From NCBI GenBank assembly GCA_946479055.1, contig CAMLEX010000152.1, positions 1-9,203 of the forward strand: a stretch of DNA of 9,203 bases, read 5' to 3'. The translations under genes and the position numbers were made by a program. The notes beneath the pieces were generated by a model, which was not told the origin of the DNA, made no database searches, and saw only the letters and a list, made by a program, of their open reading frames with translations. This DNA comes from an uncultured Bacteroidota bacterium. GTDB lineage: Bacteria > Bacteroidota > Bacteroidia > Chitinophagales > Chitinophagaceae. Below, piece after piece: positions 1 through 5,180 of this stretch; positions within the stretch are counted from its first letter, which is position 1; every line of letters begins with the position of its first letter.

Positions 1-1
1 A

Positions 2-784
2 GATGAAGCGGAAAAGACTGCTATGATCACTGTAATTCATCCCCGCAATAATTATATCAACCGTCAATCGCCACGGCTAAAACACCAGCATCATATTGTT
101 GCCTCCAATCTTGATCAATCATTACTGGTGGCTACCTTAAAAGAACCAAGGACATCACAGGGTTTTATTGATCGGTTCTTAGTCGCTTCAGAAATGTTTC
201 ATGTAAAAGCTTTGATTGCGTTTAATAAATCTGATCTCTTTAAAAAGAAAGAGCAGGAAAAGTTTGAACAGATGAAGGAAATGTATGCGGCGGTGGGGTA
301 CAAAGTTTTTTTAACAAGCACCAAAGAAAATACCGGTATCGAAGAACTGAAAAAAGAGTTGAAAGATAAAACCACCCTTATCAGCGGCCATAGTGGCGTA
401 GGTAAATCGTCTTTGCTGAATGTTATTTTCCCCGATATGAATTTAAAAACGCAGGGAATAAGCGGGTGGAGTGGTAAGGGTCAGCACACTACTACATTTG
501 CTGAAATGTTTGACCTTTCATTCGGCGGTAGAATCATTGATACGCCGGGTATGCGGGAGTTTGGTCTGGTGGATATTTCCAAACAGGAAGTATCTCATTA
601 TTTTCCTGAAATGCGGACAAGGCTCAACGATTGTCAATTTAATAATTGCCTGCATGTAAATGAACCGGATTGCGCTATTAAAGAAGCTGTCGCTAATGGG
701 GAAATCAGTGAAGACCGGTATATCAGCTATGTTAATATTATGGAATCAATCGAAAAACCTCTGTCTCCTAAAGGAGGAAAATAG
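2..784 (+). CDS. rsgA: Ribosome small-subunit-dependent GTPase A (RsgA), 5' end outside the window
   Basis: RsgA is a circularly permuted GTPase that binds the 30S subunit and checks late 30S maturation. The reading frame is open from base 2. The first Met (23) is internal: residues before and after it (DEAEKTA-MITVIHPRNNY, then RQSPR) match the end of the N-terminal OB-fold, so about 45-50 residues are missing. Counting from that Met, G4 NKSD is at 68-71, before G1 GHSGVGKS (122-129), the G2 threonines near 156-158 and G3 DTPG (173-176). The order G4-G1-G3 is the hallmark of the YjeQ/RsgA family. A C-terminal zinc-binding set follows: Cys204, Cys209, His211 and Cys217. The gene converges on the leftward gene at 1029-1355. 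No neighbour informs its role. Identification is firm. Confidence 0.96.
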   Translation, partial: DEAEKTAMITVIHPRNNYINRQSPRLKHQHHIVASNLDQSLLVATLKEPRTSQGFIDRFLVASEMFHVKALIAFNKSDLFKKKEQEKFEQMKEMYAAVGYKVFLTSTKENTGIEELKKELKDKTTLISGHSGVGKSSLLNVIFPDMNLKTQGISGWSGKGQHTTTFAEMFDLSFGGRIIDTPGMREFGLVDISKQEVSHYFPEMRTRLNDCQFNNCLHVNEPDCAIKEAVANGEISEDRYISYVNIMESIEKPLSPKGGK

Positions 785-786
785 AA

Positions 787-809
787 CCCCAGTCTCTGCC
801 GCGGCGGGG
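787..809. other. GC-rich hairpin just after rsgA
   Basis: Two bases after the rsgA stop, CCCC (787-790) can pair with GGGG (806-809). GTC (792-794) can pair with GGC (803-805) once A791 is bulged out, giving a seven-pair stem (one a G-T pair) around an 8-nt loop. The core holds the palindrome GCCGCGGC (798-805). There is no T-run behind it, so it is not a standard intrinsic terminator. It may still protect the 3' end of the rsgA mRNA. Confidence 0.3.
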
Positions 810-865
810 AACTTAGATCGTGAATGCTTATTTGTAATCACTTTTCATTAAAATACCGAAGGCCT

Positions 866-899
866 CAGTAAGGTTTTACGAATACCAGTAAGATTTTTT
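866..899. repeat. Short direct repeat, CAGTAAGRTTTT, two copies
   Basis: CAGTAAGGTTTT at 866-877 recurs as CAGTAAGATTTT at 886-897 with one mismatch and a 20-bp period. It lies in the non-coding stretch between rsgA and the convergent gene at 1029, directly before the GC-rich structured segment. Its function is unknown. Two copies could be chance in AT-rich DNA, but twelve positions with one change at an exact two-turn spacing is worth recording. Confidence 0.35.
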
Positions 900-904
900 G
901 TATA

Positions 905-1020
905 AGCAGGGCTGTGCGTTGGTGGCTTCCGCTATGGAGGGAAGTCGGAAGGGGCTGTGAAGGTTGTCGATTAGTGGCCTCCCTTTTAGGAAGAGGTGGT
1001 CCTGCCAAAATGGACCACGA
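905..1020. other. GC-rich, hairpin-rich non-coding segment (candidate structured RNA)
   Basis: This is the only clearly GC-rich stretch of the 785-1028 spacer, and I see no convincing gene in it. Possible pairings are CTTCC 926-930 with GGAAG 940-944, GGAGG 936-940 with CCTCC 978-982 (an alternative to the first), and an imperfect hairpin 979-993. The best is a perfect 7-bp stem GTGGTCC 996-1002 / GGACCAC 1012-1018 with a 9-nt loop. GCAGG 906-910 could also close the whole segment by pairing with CCTGC 1001-1005. I do not recognise RNase P, tmRNA, 6S or SRP RNA signatures. It could be a small RNA or a compound 3'-end structure shared by the two convergent genes. The strand is not determined. 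Confidence 0.3.
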
Positions 1021-1028
1021 CAAGTTTT

Positions 1029-1355
1029 CTAAGCTATATTCTTAACAGGGTTAAACATTTTTCCTTCCAATATATTCGCCAGTTCAACTACGGCCAGGTT
1101 TTCTTTTGGCAAGGCAGCACCGGTTTTGGTAGGATGAACAGATATCCCGTTATAAATATTGTAATGCAAAGTAAGGGGGTGCCCTTTGTATTTAAAATCC
1201 CAATTAATGGAATCAAATTCATCTTCCTTATTCAAAAATTTAATACGGAGATCTTCATTGATGATGCCAGCAACCTGGTAGAAAAGATTTAATCCACCAT
1301 CATCAGCAAGAATGGCTTCAGTACATCCAAGGGTAGTTCGTAAAGTGAGACTCAT
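1029..1355 (-). CDS. Hypothetical protein, 108 residues, family not recognised
   Basis: I do not recognise a family. The protein is soluble-looking and globular, with no signal peptide or membrane segment. A charged central part (EDLRIKFLNKEDEFDSINWDFKYKG, about residues 34-58) is followed by a beta-rich stretch (LTLHYNIYNGISVHP) and a helical tail (NLAVVELANILEG). The ATG at 1355 is the first start in the frame and the stop is TAG at 1029. A rightward open frame (996-1292) overlaps it, but that translation has a low-charge, Phe/Ile-rich composition typical of an antisense shadow. The gene lies 76 nt downstream of the small lipoprotein gene on the same strand. It may be co-transcribed with it, but nothing shows a shared function. 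Existence is likely; function is unknown. Confidence 0.7.
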   Translation of the reverse strand: MSLTLRTTLGCTEAILADDGGLNLFYQVAGIINEDLRIKFLNKEDEFDSINWDFKYKGHPLTLHYNIYNGISVHPTKTGAALPKENLAVVELANILEGKMFNPVKNIA

Positions 1356-1409
1356 AGTAATAGTTTTTTAGGGTATTTAATGGGTTTACTATAAGACTTG
1401 GATCAGGTT

Positions 1410-1428
1410 AAAAAGGCTGCTCGGGCCT
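1410..1428 (-). terminator. Weak possible intrinsic terminator after the small lipoprotein gene
   Basis: Read on the minus strand a few bases after the lipoprotein stop, AGGC (1428-1425) can pair with GCCT (1417-1414) across a 7-nt loop, followed directly by four T (1413-1410). The stem is only 4 bp, so this is a weak candidate that may only attenuate transcription into the gene at 1029-1355. Confidence 0.25.
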
Positions 1429-1431
1429 ATA

Positions 1432-1626
1432 TTAACTTTTAAATTTTTTTGCTTTCCGGGCAGCTTTTTCTGCATCGGGATCACCGGCCGCTAATTTTTC
1501 AGCCCCGATATTTTTGCCATTCGTGGGGCAACCATATTTTGGCTTGAACAAATTGCAGGAAGCAAGAATCAACATCAAACCTGCCAGCACTATTATCGTC
1601 ATGATATTTTTCATACGTAAAAACAT
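1432..1626 (-). CDS. Very small lipoprotein with CPTNGKNIGAEKL motif
   Basis: This is a 64-residue lipoprotein precursor. A short basic N-terminus and hydrophobic stretch (about 9-21) lead to the lipobox LASC with the lipidated Cys at residue 24, which leaves a mature peptide of about 41 residues. The mature part begins NLFKPKYG and carries a second Cys (33) in GCPTNGKNIGAEKL. It ends in a Lys/Ala-rich tail (DAEKAARKAKKFKS). Tiny lipoproteins or peptides with this CP-NGKN-GAEK pattern are, from memory, recurrent in Bacteroidota, and their function is unknown. The start could equally be the Met at 1614, which gives a more typical signal peptide (MKNIMTII). There is no acidic cluster after the Cys, so surface export is not suggested. 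The gene follows the gamma-carbonic anhydrase gene on the same strand after a 130-nt spacer containing a long hairpin. Confidence 0.75.
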   Translation of the reverse strand: MFLRMKNIMTIIVLAGLMLILASCNLFKPKYGCPTNGKNIGAEKLAAGDPDAEKAARKAKKFKS

Positions 1627-1694
1627 ATTGATATAACGAAAATAGAAACTATAAATTGCTTTTACTATAGTAGAAATACGGATTGCAGAGTTCT

Positions 1695-1766
1695 AAGTTT
1701 TAAAGTTTTGAAGTTCAGTGAATAGACGCTCTAACAAACTTTTAAACTCCAAAACTTTATAAACTT
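1695..1766. repeat. Inverted pair of degenerate AAGTTTT-type repeats forming a long hairpin
   Basis: The left arm (1695-1715) is built of reiterated AAGTTTT-like words. The right arm (1745-1766) is its near-perfect reverse complement. Pairing gives about 20 base pairs with one A/C mismatch (1711/1749) and one bulged T (1760) around a 29-nt loop. The right arm contains the TAA stop (1759-1757) of the carbonic anhydrase-like gene. No T-run follows the stem in the expected register, so a standard terminator is not obvious. The AT-rich words resemble those in the other spacers of this window in style but not in sequence. Confidence 0.7.
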
Positions 1767-2281
1767 TTCTCTTTATACCAACCGGCATATTTAATATAAT
1801 TATCTGCTATCCGGTTGATCTCACCGCTGATCAATTCCTCTGAAATAGCCTTTATCTTTTTTGCAGGAACTCCCGCATAAATGCTGCCCGCTTCACAGAT
1901 CGTATTTTCCAATACAACAGCTCCGGCTGCTATGATCGTATTGCTATGTATGGTAACATTGTCCATAACGATTGCACCCATTCCTATCAACACATTGTCG
2001 TGTACTGTACACCCATGAACGATGGCATGATGGCCTATCGATACATTATTGCCAATAGTTGTGCCATATTTCTGGTAAGTACAATGAATGCAAGCTCCAT
2101 CCTGTACGTTTACCTTATTACCCATTTTTATAAAATTGACATCGCCCCGCACCACCGCATTGAACCATATGCTGCACTCATCACCCATGATCACGTCTCC
2201 GACAATGGTGGCATTGGGAGCGGTAAAGCAATTGTTTCCAAATTGAGGGTGTTTGTTTTCTACAGGAAGTATTACAGGCAT
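1757..2281 (-). CDS. Gamma-class carbonic anhydrase-like hexapeptide-repeat protein (YrdA/PaaY type)
   Basis: This is a 174-residue left-handed beta-helix protein of the gamma-carbonic anhydrase family, a cytoplasmic trimer with metal sites between subunits. Hexapeptide repeats ([IV]-G-x-x-x-x type: IVGDVIMGDECSI, TIGNNVSIGHH, VLIGMGAIVMDN) run from about 23 to 138, followed by a C-terminal helix. The three expected metal ligands are present: His66, His84 and His89. The neighbouring Arg45, Asp47 and Gln60 correspond to the conserved Arg-Asp-Gln set of the archaeal Cam enzyme. Family members include genuine carbonic anhydrases and proteins with no measured activity, so activity is plausible but unproven. 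Its length and GVPAK motif at 137-141 fit the short bacterial branch. The ATG at 2281 lies 7 bp from a heptamer repeat, and the stop lies inside the 1695-1766 hairpin. It is divergent from the aminotransferase gene. Confidence 0.9.
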   Translation of the reverse strand: MPVILPVENKHPQFGNNCFTAPNATIVGDVIMGDECSIWFNAVVRGDVNFIKMGNKVNVQDGACIHCTYQKYGTTIGNNVSIGHHAIVHGCTVHDNVLIGMGAIVMDNVTIHSNTIIAAGAVVLENTICEAGSIYAGVPAKKIKAISEELISGEINRIADNYIKYAGWYKEKSL

Positions 2282-2287
2282 GGTATA

Positions 2288-2322
2288 TAGTTTATAGTTT
2301 GAGGTTTGTAGTTTATGGTTAC
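2288..2322. repeat. Five tandem degenerate heptamers (TAGTTTA-like)
   Basis: Read on the plus strand, the heptamers are TAGTTTA (2288-2294), TAGTTTG (2295-2301), AGGTTTG (2302-2308), TAGTTTA (2309-2315) and TGGTTAC (2316-2322). The period is exactly 7 bp with no indel. The array sits in the likely 5' untranslated or promoter region of the carbonic anhydrase-like gene, whose start codon is 6 bp away. Confidence 0.75.
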
Positions 2323-2439
2323 GGGCTTCAGTACTACTATCAGCTTAGTTGCGTCGCACACTTCGAGGTTCTGTTCGCTGCTCAGCTATACTCTTTTTCT
2401 CTTTCACTCCTTGACCTCTAAGCTCTGCAAATTAGATAA
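2323..2439. other. Non-coding spacer with no recognised element
   Basis: This is part of the divergent region between the carbonic anhydrase-like gene and the aminotransferase gene. I see no open frame worth calling and no clear Bacteroidota promoter (TTTG, about 19 bp, TAnnTTTG). It contains a small near-palindrome TGCGTCGCA around 2350-2358 and a pyrimidine-rich run (about 2390-2412). It must hold the promoters of both divergent genes, but I cannot place them. Confidence 0.4.
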
Positions 2440-2479
2440 AATCTTTGCGTCCTTGCGCAATCTTTGCGTCCTTTGCGTG
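2440..2479. repeat. Tandem TTTGCG-type repeat, two 19-20 bp units
   Basis: TCTTTGCGTCCTTGCGC (2442-2458) is followed at once by TCTTTGCGTCCTTTGCG (2461-2477), the second carrying one extra T. Each unit itself contains the word CTTTGCG/CTTGCG twice. Reiterated TTTGCG-type words like this are, from memory, common in spacers of Bacteroidota genomes. The last TTTG (2472-2475) lies 21 bp before TATATACG (2497-2504), a poor match to the TTTG/TAnnTTTG promoter pattern of the phylum. A promoter role for the downstream aminotransferase is only a possibility. Confidence 0.75.
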
Positions 2480-2547
2480 AAATAAAAAAGGTCAACTATA
2501 TACGGCCGTCAAATACCAGTAGAGAATTAAACCTATCAATTATATTC

Positions 2548-3726
2548 ATGAACCAACGGGAACTTTTTTTGAAGCATGTAGCCCAGACATCACCAGCTCC
2601 GCTAGCACTTCAAATAGTAAAGGCCGAAGCTGCTATGCTGTATGATATTAACGGTAAGGAATATATTGACCTCATTGGTGGTATCAGTGTAGCTAATACA
2701 GGTCATCGTCATCCAAAAGTGATAAAAGCTATTCAAAAACAACTCGACGCTTATCTTCATATTATGGTCTATGGCGAGTTTGTAGAAACGCCGCAGGTAC
2801 AATATGCCAAATTACTCACGGATCATCTTCCTTCCTCACTTAATTCCGTTTATTTTACCAACTCCGGTGCTGAAGCGGTGGAAGGCGCAATGAAACTGGC
2901 CAAGAGAGTAACGAAAAGAACTCAGTTCATTGCTTTCAATAATTCGTATCATGGGTCTACACAAGGAGCATTGAGTATAATCGGCAGTGAATACTGGCGC
3001 AATGCTTTTCGTCCTTTATTACCGGATATATTGCATCTGGATTATGGTTCTTTTGAAGCGTTGGAGTTTATAACAGTACAAACGGCCTGTGTGATTGCAG
3101 AAACGGTGCAGGCTGAAGCTGGTGTTATTGCACCATCCAAAGAATGGATGCAGGCTTTGCGAAAAAAATGTACAGAAACAGGAACATTATTAATCCTTGA
3201 CGAAATACAAGCCGGTTTTGGCCGTACGGGTAAACTTTGGGGCTTTGAGCATTTTGATATTGTTCCTGATATTATTTTATTAGGTAAAGCTTTAGGCGGT
3301 GGTATGCCACTCGGTGCTTTTATCGCTGATAAAAAATGGATGGATACTTTTACTGAGAATCCTGTACTCGGTCATATTACTACATTCGGTGGTCACCCGG
3401 TTTGTTGTGCAGCAGGAATGGCCGCTATGAATGCTCTGCTGGAAGAGGGGATGCTGAACGGGATTCAACAAAAAGAAAAATTATTCCGATCGTTATTGGT
3501 TCATTCAAAAATAAAAGCGGTTCGTTCGTTTGGTTTATGGCTGGCTGTAGAATTTGATGCCTTTGAAACAAATAAAAAGATCATTGATGCCTGCGTAGCC
3601 AACGGCGTTTTGACTGACTGGTTTTTATTCGCTGCCGGTTGCCTTCGTATTTCACCTCCATTGATTATTTCAGAACAACAAATAAAGCGAGCCTGTTCTA
3701 TTATTATAGAAGCAATAGCAGAGTAA
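2548..3726 (+). CDS. Class III PLP aminotransferase (acetylornithine/ornithine aminotransferase-like)
   Basis: This 392-residue enzyme of fold-type I moves an amino group between an amino acid or omega-amine and a keto acid. I chose the ATG at 2548. The longer frame from TTG at 2464 is an accident of the TTTGCG repeat, and its extra 28 residues have no family look. Numbered from 2548, the phosphate-binding SGAEA is at 106-110 and YHG at 134-136. ETVQAEAG (185-192) is the counterpart of the EPIQGEAG motif of ornithine/acetylornithine enzymes. LDEIQAG (217-223) has the pyridine-nitrogen Asp218 and Gln221. The Schiff-base lysine is Lys247 in GKALGGGMPLGA, TTFGGHP is at 278-284, and the C-terminal LRISPPL has Arg367, which in this family binds the substrate carboxylate. 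The exact substrate cannot be read from the sequence, and no arginine or lysine pathway gene is nearby. The small membrane protein gene follows after 70 nt. Confidence 0.93.
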   Translation: MNQRELFLKHVAQTSPAPLALQIVKAEAAMLYDINGKEYIDLIGGISVANTGHRHPKVIKAIQKQLDAYLHIMVYGEFVETPQVQYAKLLTDHLPSSLNSVYFTNSGAEAVEGAMKLAKRVTKRTQFIAFNNSYHGSTQGALSIIGSEYWRNAFRPLLPDILHLDYGSFEALEFITVQTACVIAETVQAEAGVIAPSKEWMQALRKKCTETGTLLILDEIQAGFGRTGKLWGFEHFDIVPDIILLGKALGGGMPLGAFIADKKWMDTFTENPVLGHITTFGGHPVCCAAGMAAMNALLEEGMLNGIQQKEKLFRSLLVHSKIKAVRSFGLWLAVEFDAFETNKKIIDACVANGVLTDWFLFAAGCLRISPPLIISEQQIKRACSIIIEAIAE

Positions 3727-3796
3727 GTGCAAAACTTACAGCTTAAAAGAGATTTTCCTTATATTACTTAATTTATCCACCTCCAAAATTAATATT

Positions 3797-4297
3797 ATGA
3801 GAAAAATTGTTTTGCTCGTAGCAGCTATTTGTCTTGTTGTAAGTTCTTTTGCAGCATTTACACTGGAAACCCCACCTCTCAAAGCAAGCGAAGTGTTTAT
3901 TACGATTGGCAAGAATAGCGAAAAAATTTCTTTACTTGATCTTTCCCGAATGAATGTTAAAGATTTGCAGCAACTGACCGGAAAAAAAATGAAATTTTTC
4001 GATAAGCTGGCTTTTAAAAGAGCGCAGAAACAATTAAAAAATAATATAAACTACGACGGGACTTTCAATTCAAAGAAGATCGAAAAATTCATAAAGAAAG
4101 GAAGAGGTGATGGTGAAGGGTTTCAGGCCGGTGGCTTTTTTCTTGGATTCTTATTAGGTTTGATAGGCATATTAATTGCTTATTTGATTAAGGATGATCA
4201 GAAAAGAAATCGGGTCAAGTGGGCTTGGATAGGTTTTGGAGCCTGGATTGCTATTTTACTGGTATTGATTGCAGCTGGCGGTGGTATGTATTATTAG
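3797..4297 (+). CDS. Small exported or membrane protein with two C-terminal transmembrane segments, unknown function
   Basis: This 166-residue protein has a signal peptide (MRK, then a hydrophobic core, likely cut near SSFAA at 16-20). A basic extracytoplasmic part follows (about 21-110) with a conserved-looking segment SLLDLSRMNVKDLQQLTGKKMKFF split over 45-68. Two membrane helices are at about 112-131 (glycine-rich GGFFLGFLLGLIGILIAYLI) and 143-161, joined by a short charged loop (KDDQKRNR). It ends GGGMYY. I recall similar proteins with a DL-x-LTGKKM block and a KRNRVKWAWIG linker in Chitinophagaceae-type genomes, but no function is known. It lies 70 nt behind the aminotransferase gene, and a strong terminator sits 18 nt after its stop. 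It may therefore be the last gene of that transcript or have its own promoter. Confidence 0.8.
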   Translation: MRKIVLLVAAICLVVSSFAAFTLETPPLKASEVFITIGKNSEKISLLDLSRMNVKDLQQLTGKKMKFFDKLAFKRAQKQLKNNINYDGTFNSKKIEKFIKKGRGDGEGFQAGGFFLGFLLGLIGILIAYLIKDDQKRNRVKWAWIGFGAWIAILLVLIAAGGGMYY

Positions 4298-4315
4298 AGT
4301 AATGAAAATTTAAAT

Positions 4316-4350
4316 AAAAAAGGTTGATTCTACAGGAATCAACCTTTTTT
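4316..4350. terminator. Strong bidirectional intrinsic terminator
   Basis: The stem is perfect: GGTTGATTC (4322-4330) pairs with GAATCAACC (4336-4344) across the 5-nt loop TACAG. It is flanked by six A (4316-4321) on the left and six T (4345-4350) on the right, which extends pairing to 15 bp and gives a U-tract on either strand. It sits between the stops of the rightward membrane protein gene (4297) and leftward glpF (4372), so it can end both transcripts. Confidence 0.93.
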
Positions 4351-4371
4351 ATTGTAAGAACTTTATAAAAA

Positions 4372-5079
4372 TCAAACCAACTTATAAAAGCCAGCTGCTA
4401 ACAATCCCCCAATAATAGGTCCCACCACAGGTATCCACGCATATCCCCAATCGCTATTTCTTTTTCCCGGAATAGGCAAAACAAAATGTGCGATACGTGG
4501 CCCCAAATCTCTTGCAGGATTAATTGCATATCCTGTCGGTCCGCCTAAAGACAAACCAATGCCTAAAACCAATAAAGCTACCGGCAATGCATCCAATGCT
4601 CCCAATGTGGCGGCAGATTTTGACATAGTCAATGCGCCAAACAAAAGGATAAATGTTCCGATGATCTCTGTAAGTAAGTTGTATAAAGGATTGCGGATAG
4701 CAGGAGCCGTACTGAACACGGCAAGCTTAAGATCTTTATCTGCCGTTTGATCAAAATGTTGTTTATAGGCTATCCAAGCAATGACAGCACCGGTAAAAGC
4801 GCCGCCAAACTGTGCGGCCAGATAAGTGGGCAGCAACGATGGATCAAAATCGCCAAATACAGCCAGGCCAATACTTACAGCTGGGTTTAAATGGCCGCTG
4901 CCCCCTAAAGAATTGGAAGCATAAACGCCAAGAAATACAGCCATCGCCCAACCAAATGTGATGACGATCCAACCACTGTTCTGACCTTTTGTTTTATTAA
5001 GTACTACATTGGCTACTACACCTGCTCCCATAATGATGAGCAATGCAGTGCCGATAAATTCACCGAGAAATGGAGACAT
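4372..5079 (-). CDS. glpF: Glycerol facilitator, aquaglyceroporin of the MIP family
   Basis: This 235-residue inner-membrane channel lets glycerol diffuse into the cell. It has the MIP six-helix, two-half-helix plan with two NPA boxes, GHLNPAVS (N65-P66-A67) and AINPARD (N187-P188-A189). The Asp191 right after Arg190 marks the glycerol-permeable branch; water-selective aquaporins lack it. The selectivity filter reads as Trp44, Gly near 178-180, Tyr184 and Arg190, against Trp-Gly-Phe-Arg in E. coli GlpF, so Tyr replaces Phe. The protein is somewhat shorter than E. coli GlpF (about 280). The start ATG at 5079 follows an A/T-rich stretch without a Shine-Dalgarno sequence. It lies 101 nt downstream of glpK on the same strand with a hairpin-forming repeat between them, and the shared terminator at 4316-4350 ends its transcript. 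Confidence 0.94.
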   Translation of the reverse strand: MSPFLGEFIGTALLIIMGAGVVANVVLNKTKGQNSGWIVITFGWAMAVFLGVYASNSLGGSGHLNPAVSIGLAVFGDFDPSLLPTYLAAQFGGAFTGAVIAWIAYKQHFDQTADKDLKLAVFSTAPAIRNPLYNLLTEIIGTFILLFGALTMSKSAATLGALDALPVALLVLGIGLSLGGPTGYAINPARDLGPRIAHFVLPIPGKRNSDWGYAWIPVVGPIIGGLLAAGFYKLV

Positions 5080-5104
5080 AATCGTAAATTTTTTATGATT
5101 TATT

Positions 5105-5180
5105 GTTAGCAGTTACTGGTTTCCGTTTACAGGGAACTGGCAACCGGTAAATATTTGCTTATTGTTTATTGTCAAATTGT
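5105..5180. repeat. Degenerate heptamer array and hairpin in the glpK-glpF spacer
   Basis: From 5105 the sequence reads in 7-bp steps: GTTAGCA, GTTACTG, GTTTCCG, TTTACAG, GGAACTG, GCAACCG (to 5146). A second word follows, TTATTGT (5159-5165) and TTATTGT (5166-5172), then CAAATTGT (5173-5180), ending against the glpK stop. The first array folds: 5113-5124 pairs with 5139-5150 over 11 of 12 positions, including one G-T pair, with a 14-nt loop. No T-run follows on the glpK-glpF strand, so it looks like an intercistronic hairpin, not a terminator. It could set the relative levels of glpK and glpF mRNA. Confidence 0.6.

Noticed and set aside
785..1028. tRNA, tmRNA or RNase P RNA in the GC-rich spacer
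   Set aside because: No cloverleaf, no T-loop, no tmRNA ends and no RNase P core motifs could be found.
996..1292. Rightward 98-codon open frame overlapping the leftward 108-residue gene
   Set aside because: Its composition is Phe/Ile-rich with few charges, typical of an antisense reading. The opposite frame gives a balanced globular protein with a clean ATG.
1946..2290. Rightward 114-codon open frame opposite the carbonic anhydrase-like gene
   Set aside because: It is antisense to clear hexapeptide repeats and metal-binding histidines, and has no recognisable features of its own.
2440..2479. CRISPR-like array
   Set aside because: Only two adjacent units with no spacers and no cas genes. 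It is a tandem repeat, not a repeat-spacer array.
2464..2547. TTG start giving a 420-residue aminotransferase
   Set aside because: The extra segment is encoded by the TTTGCG repeat and spacer and does not resemble the family N-terminus. ATG 2548 fits better.
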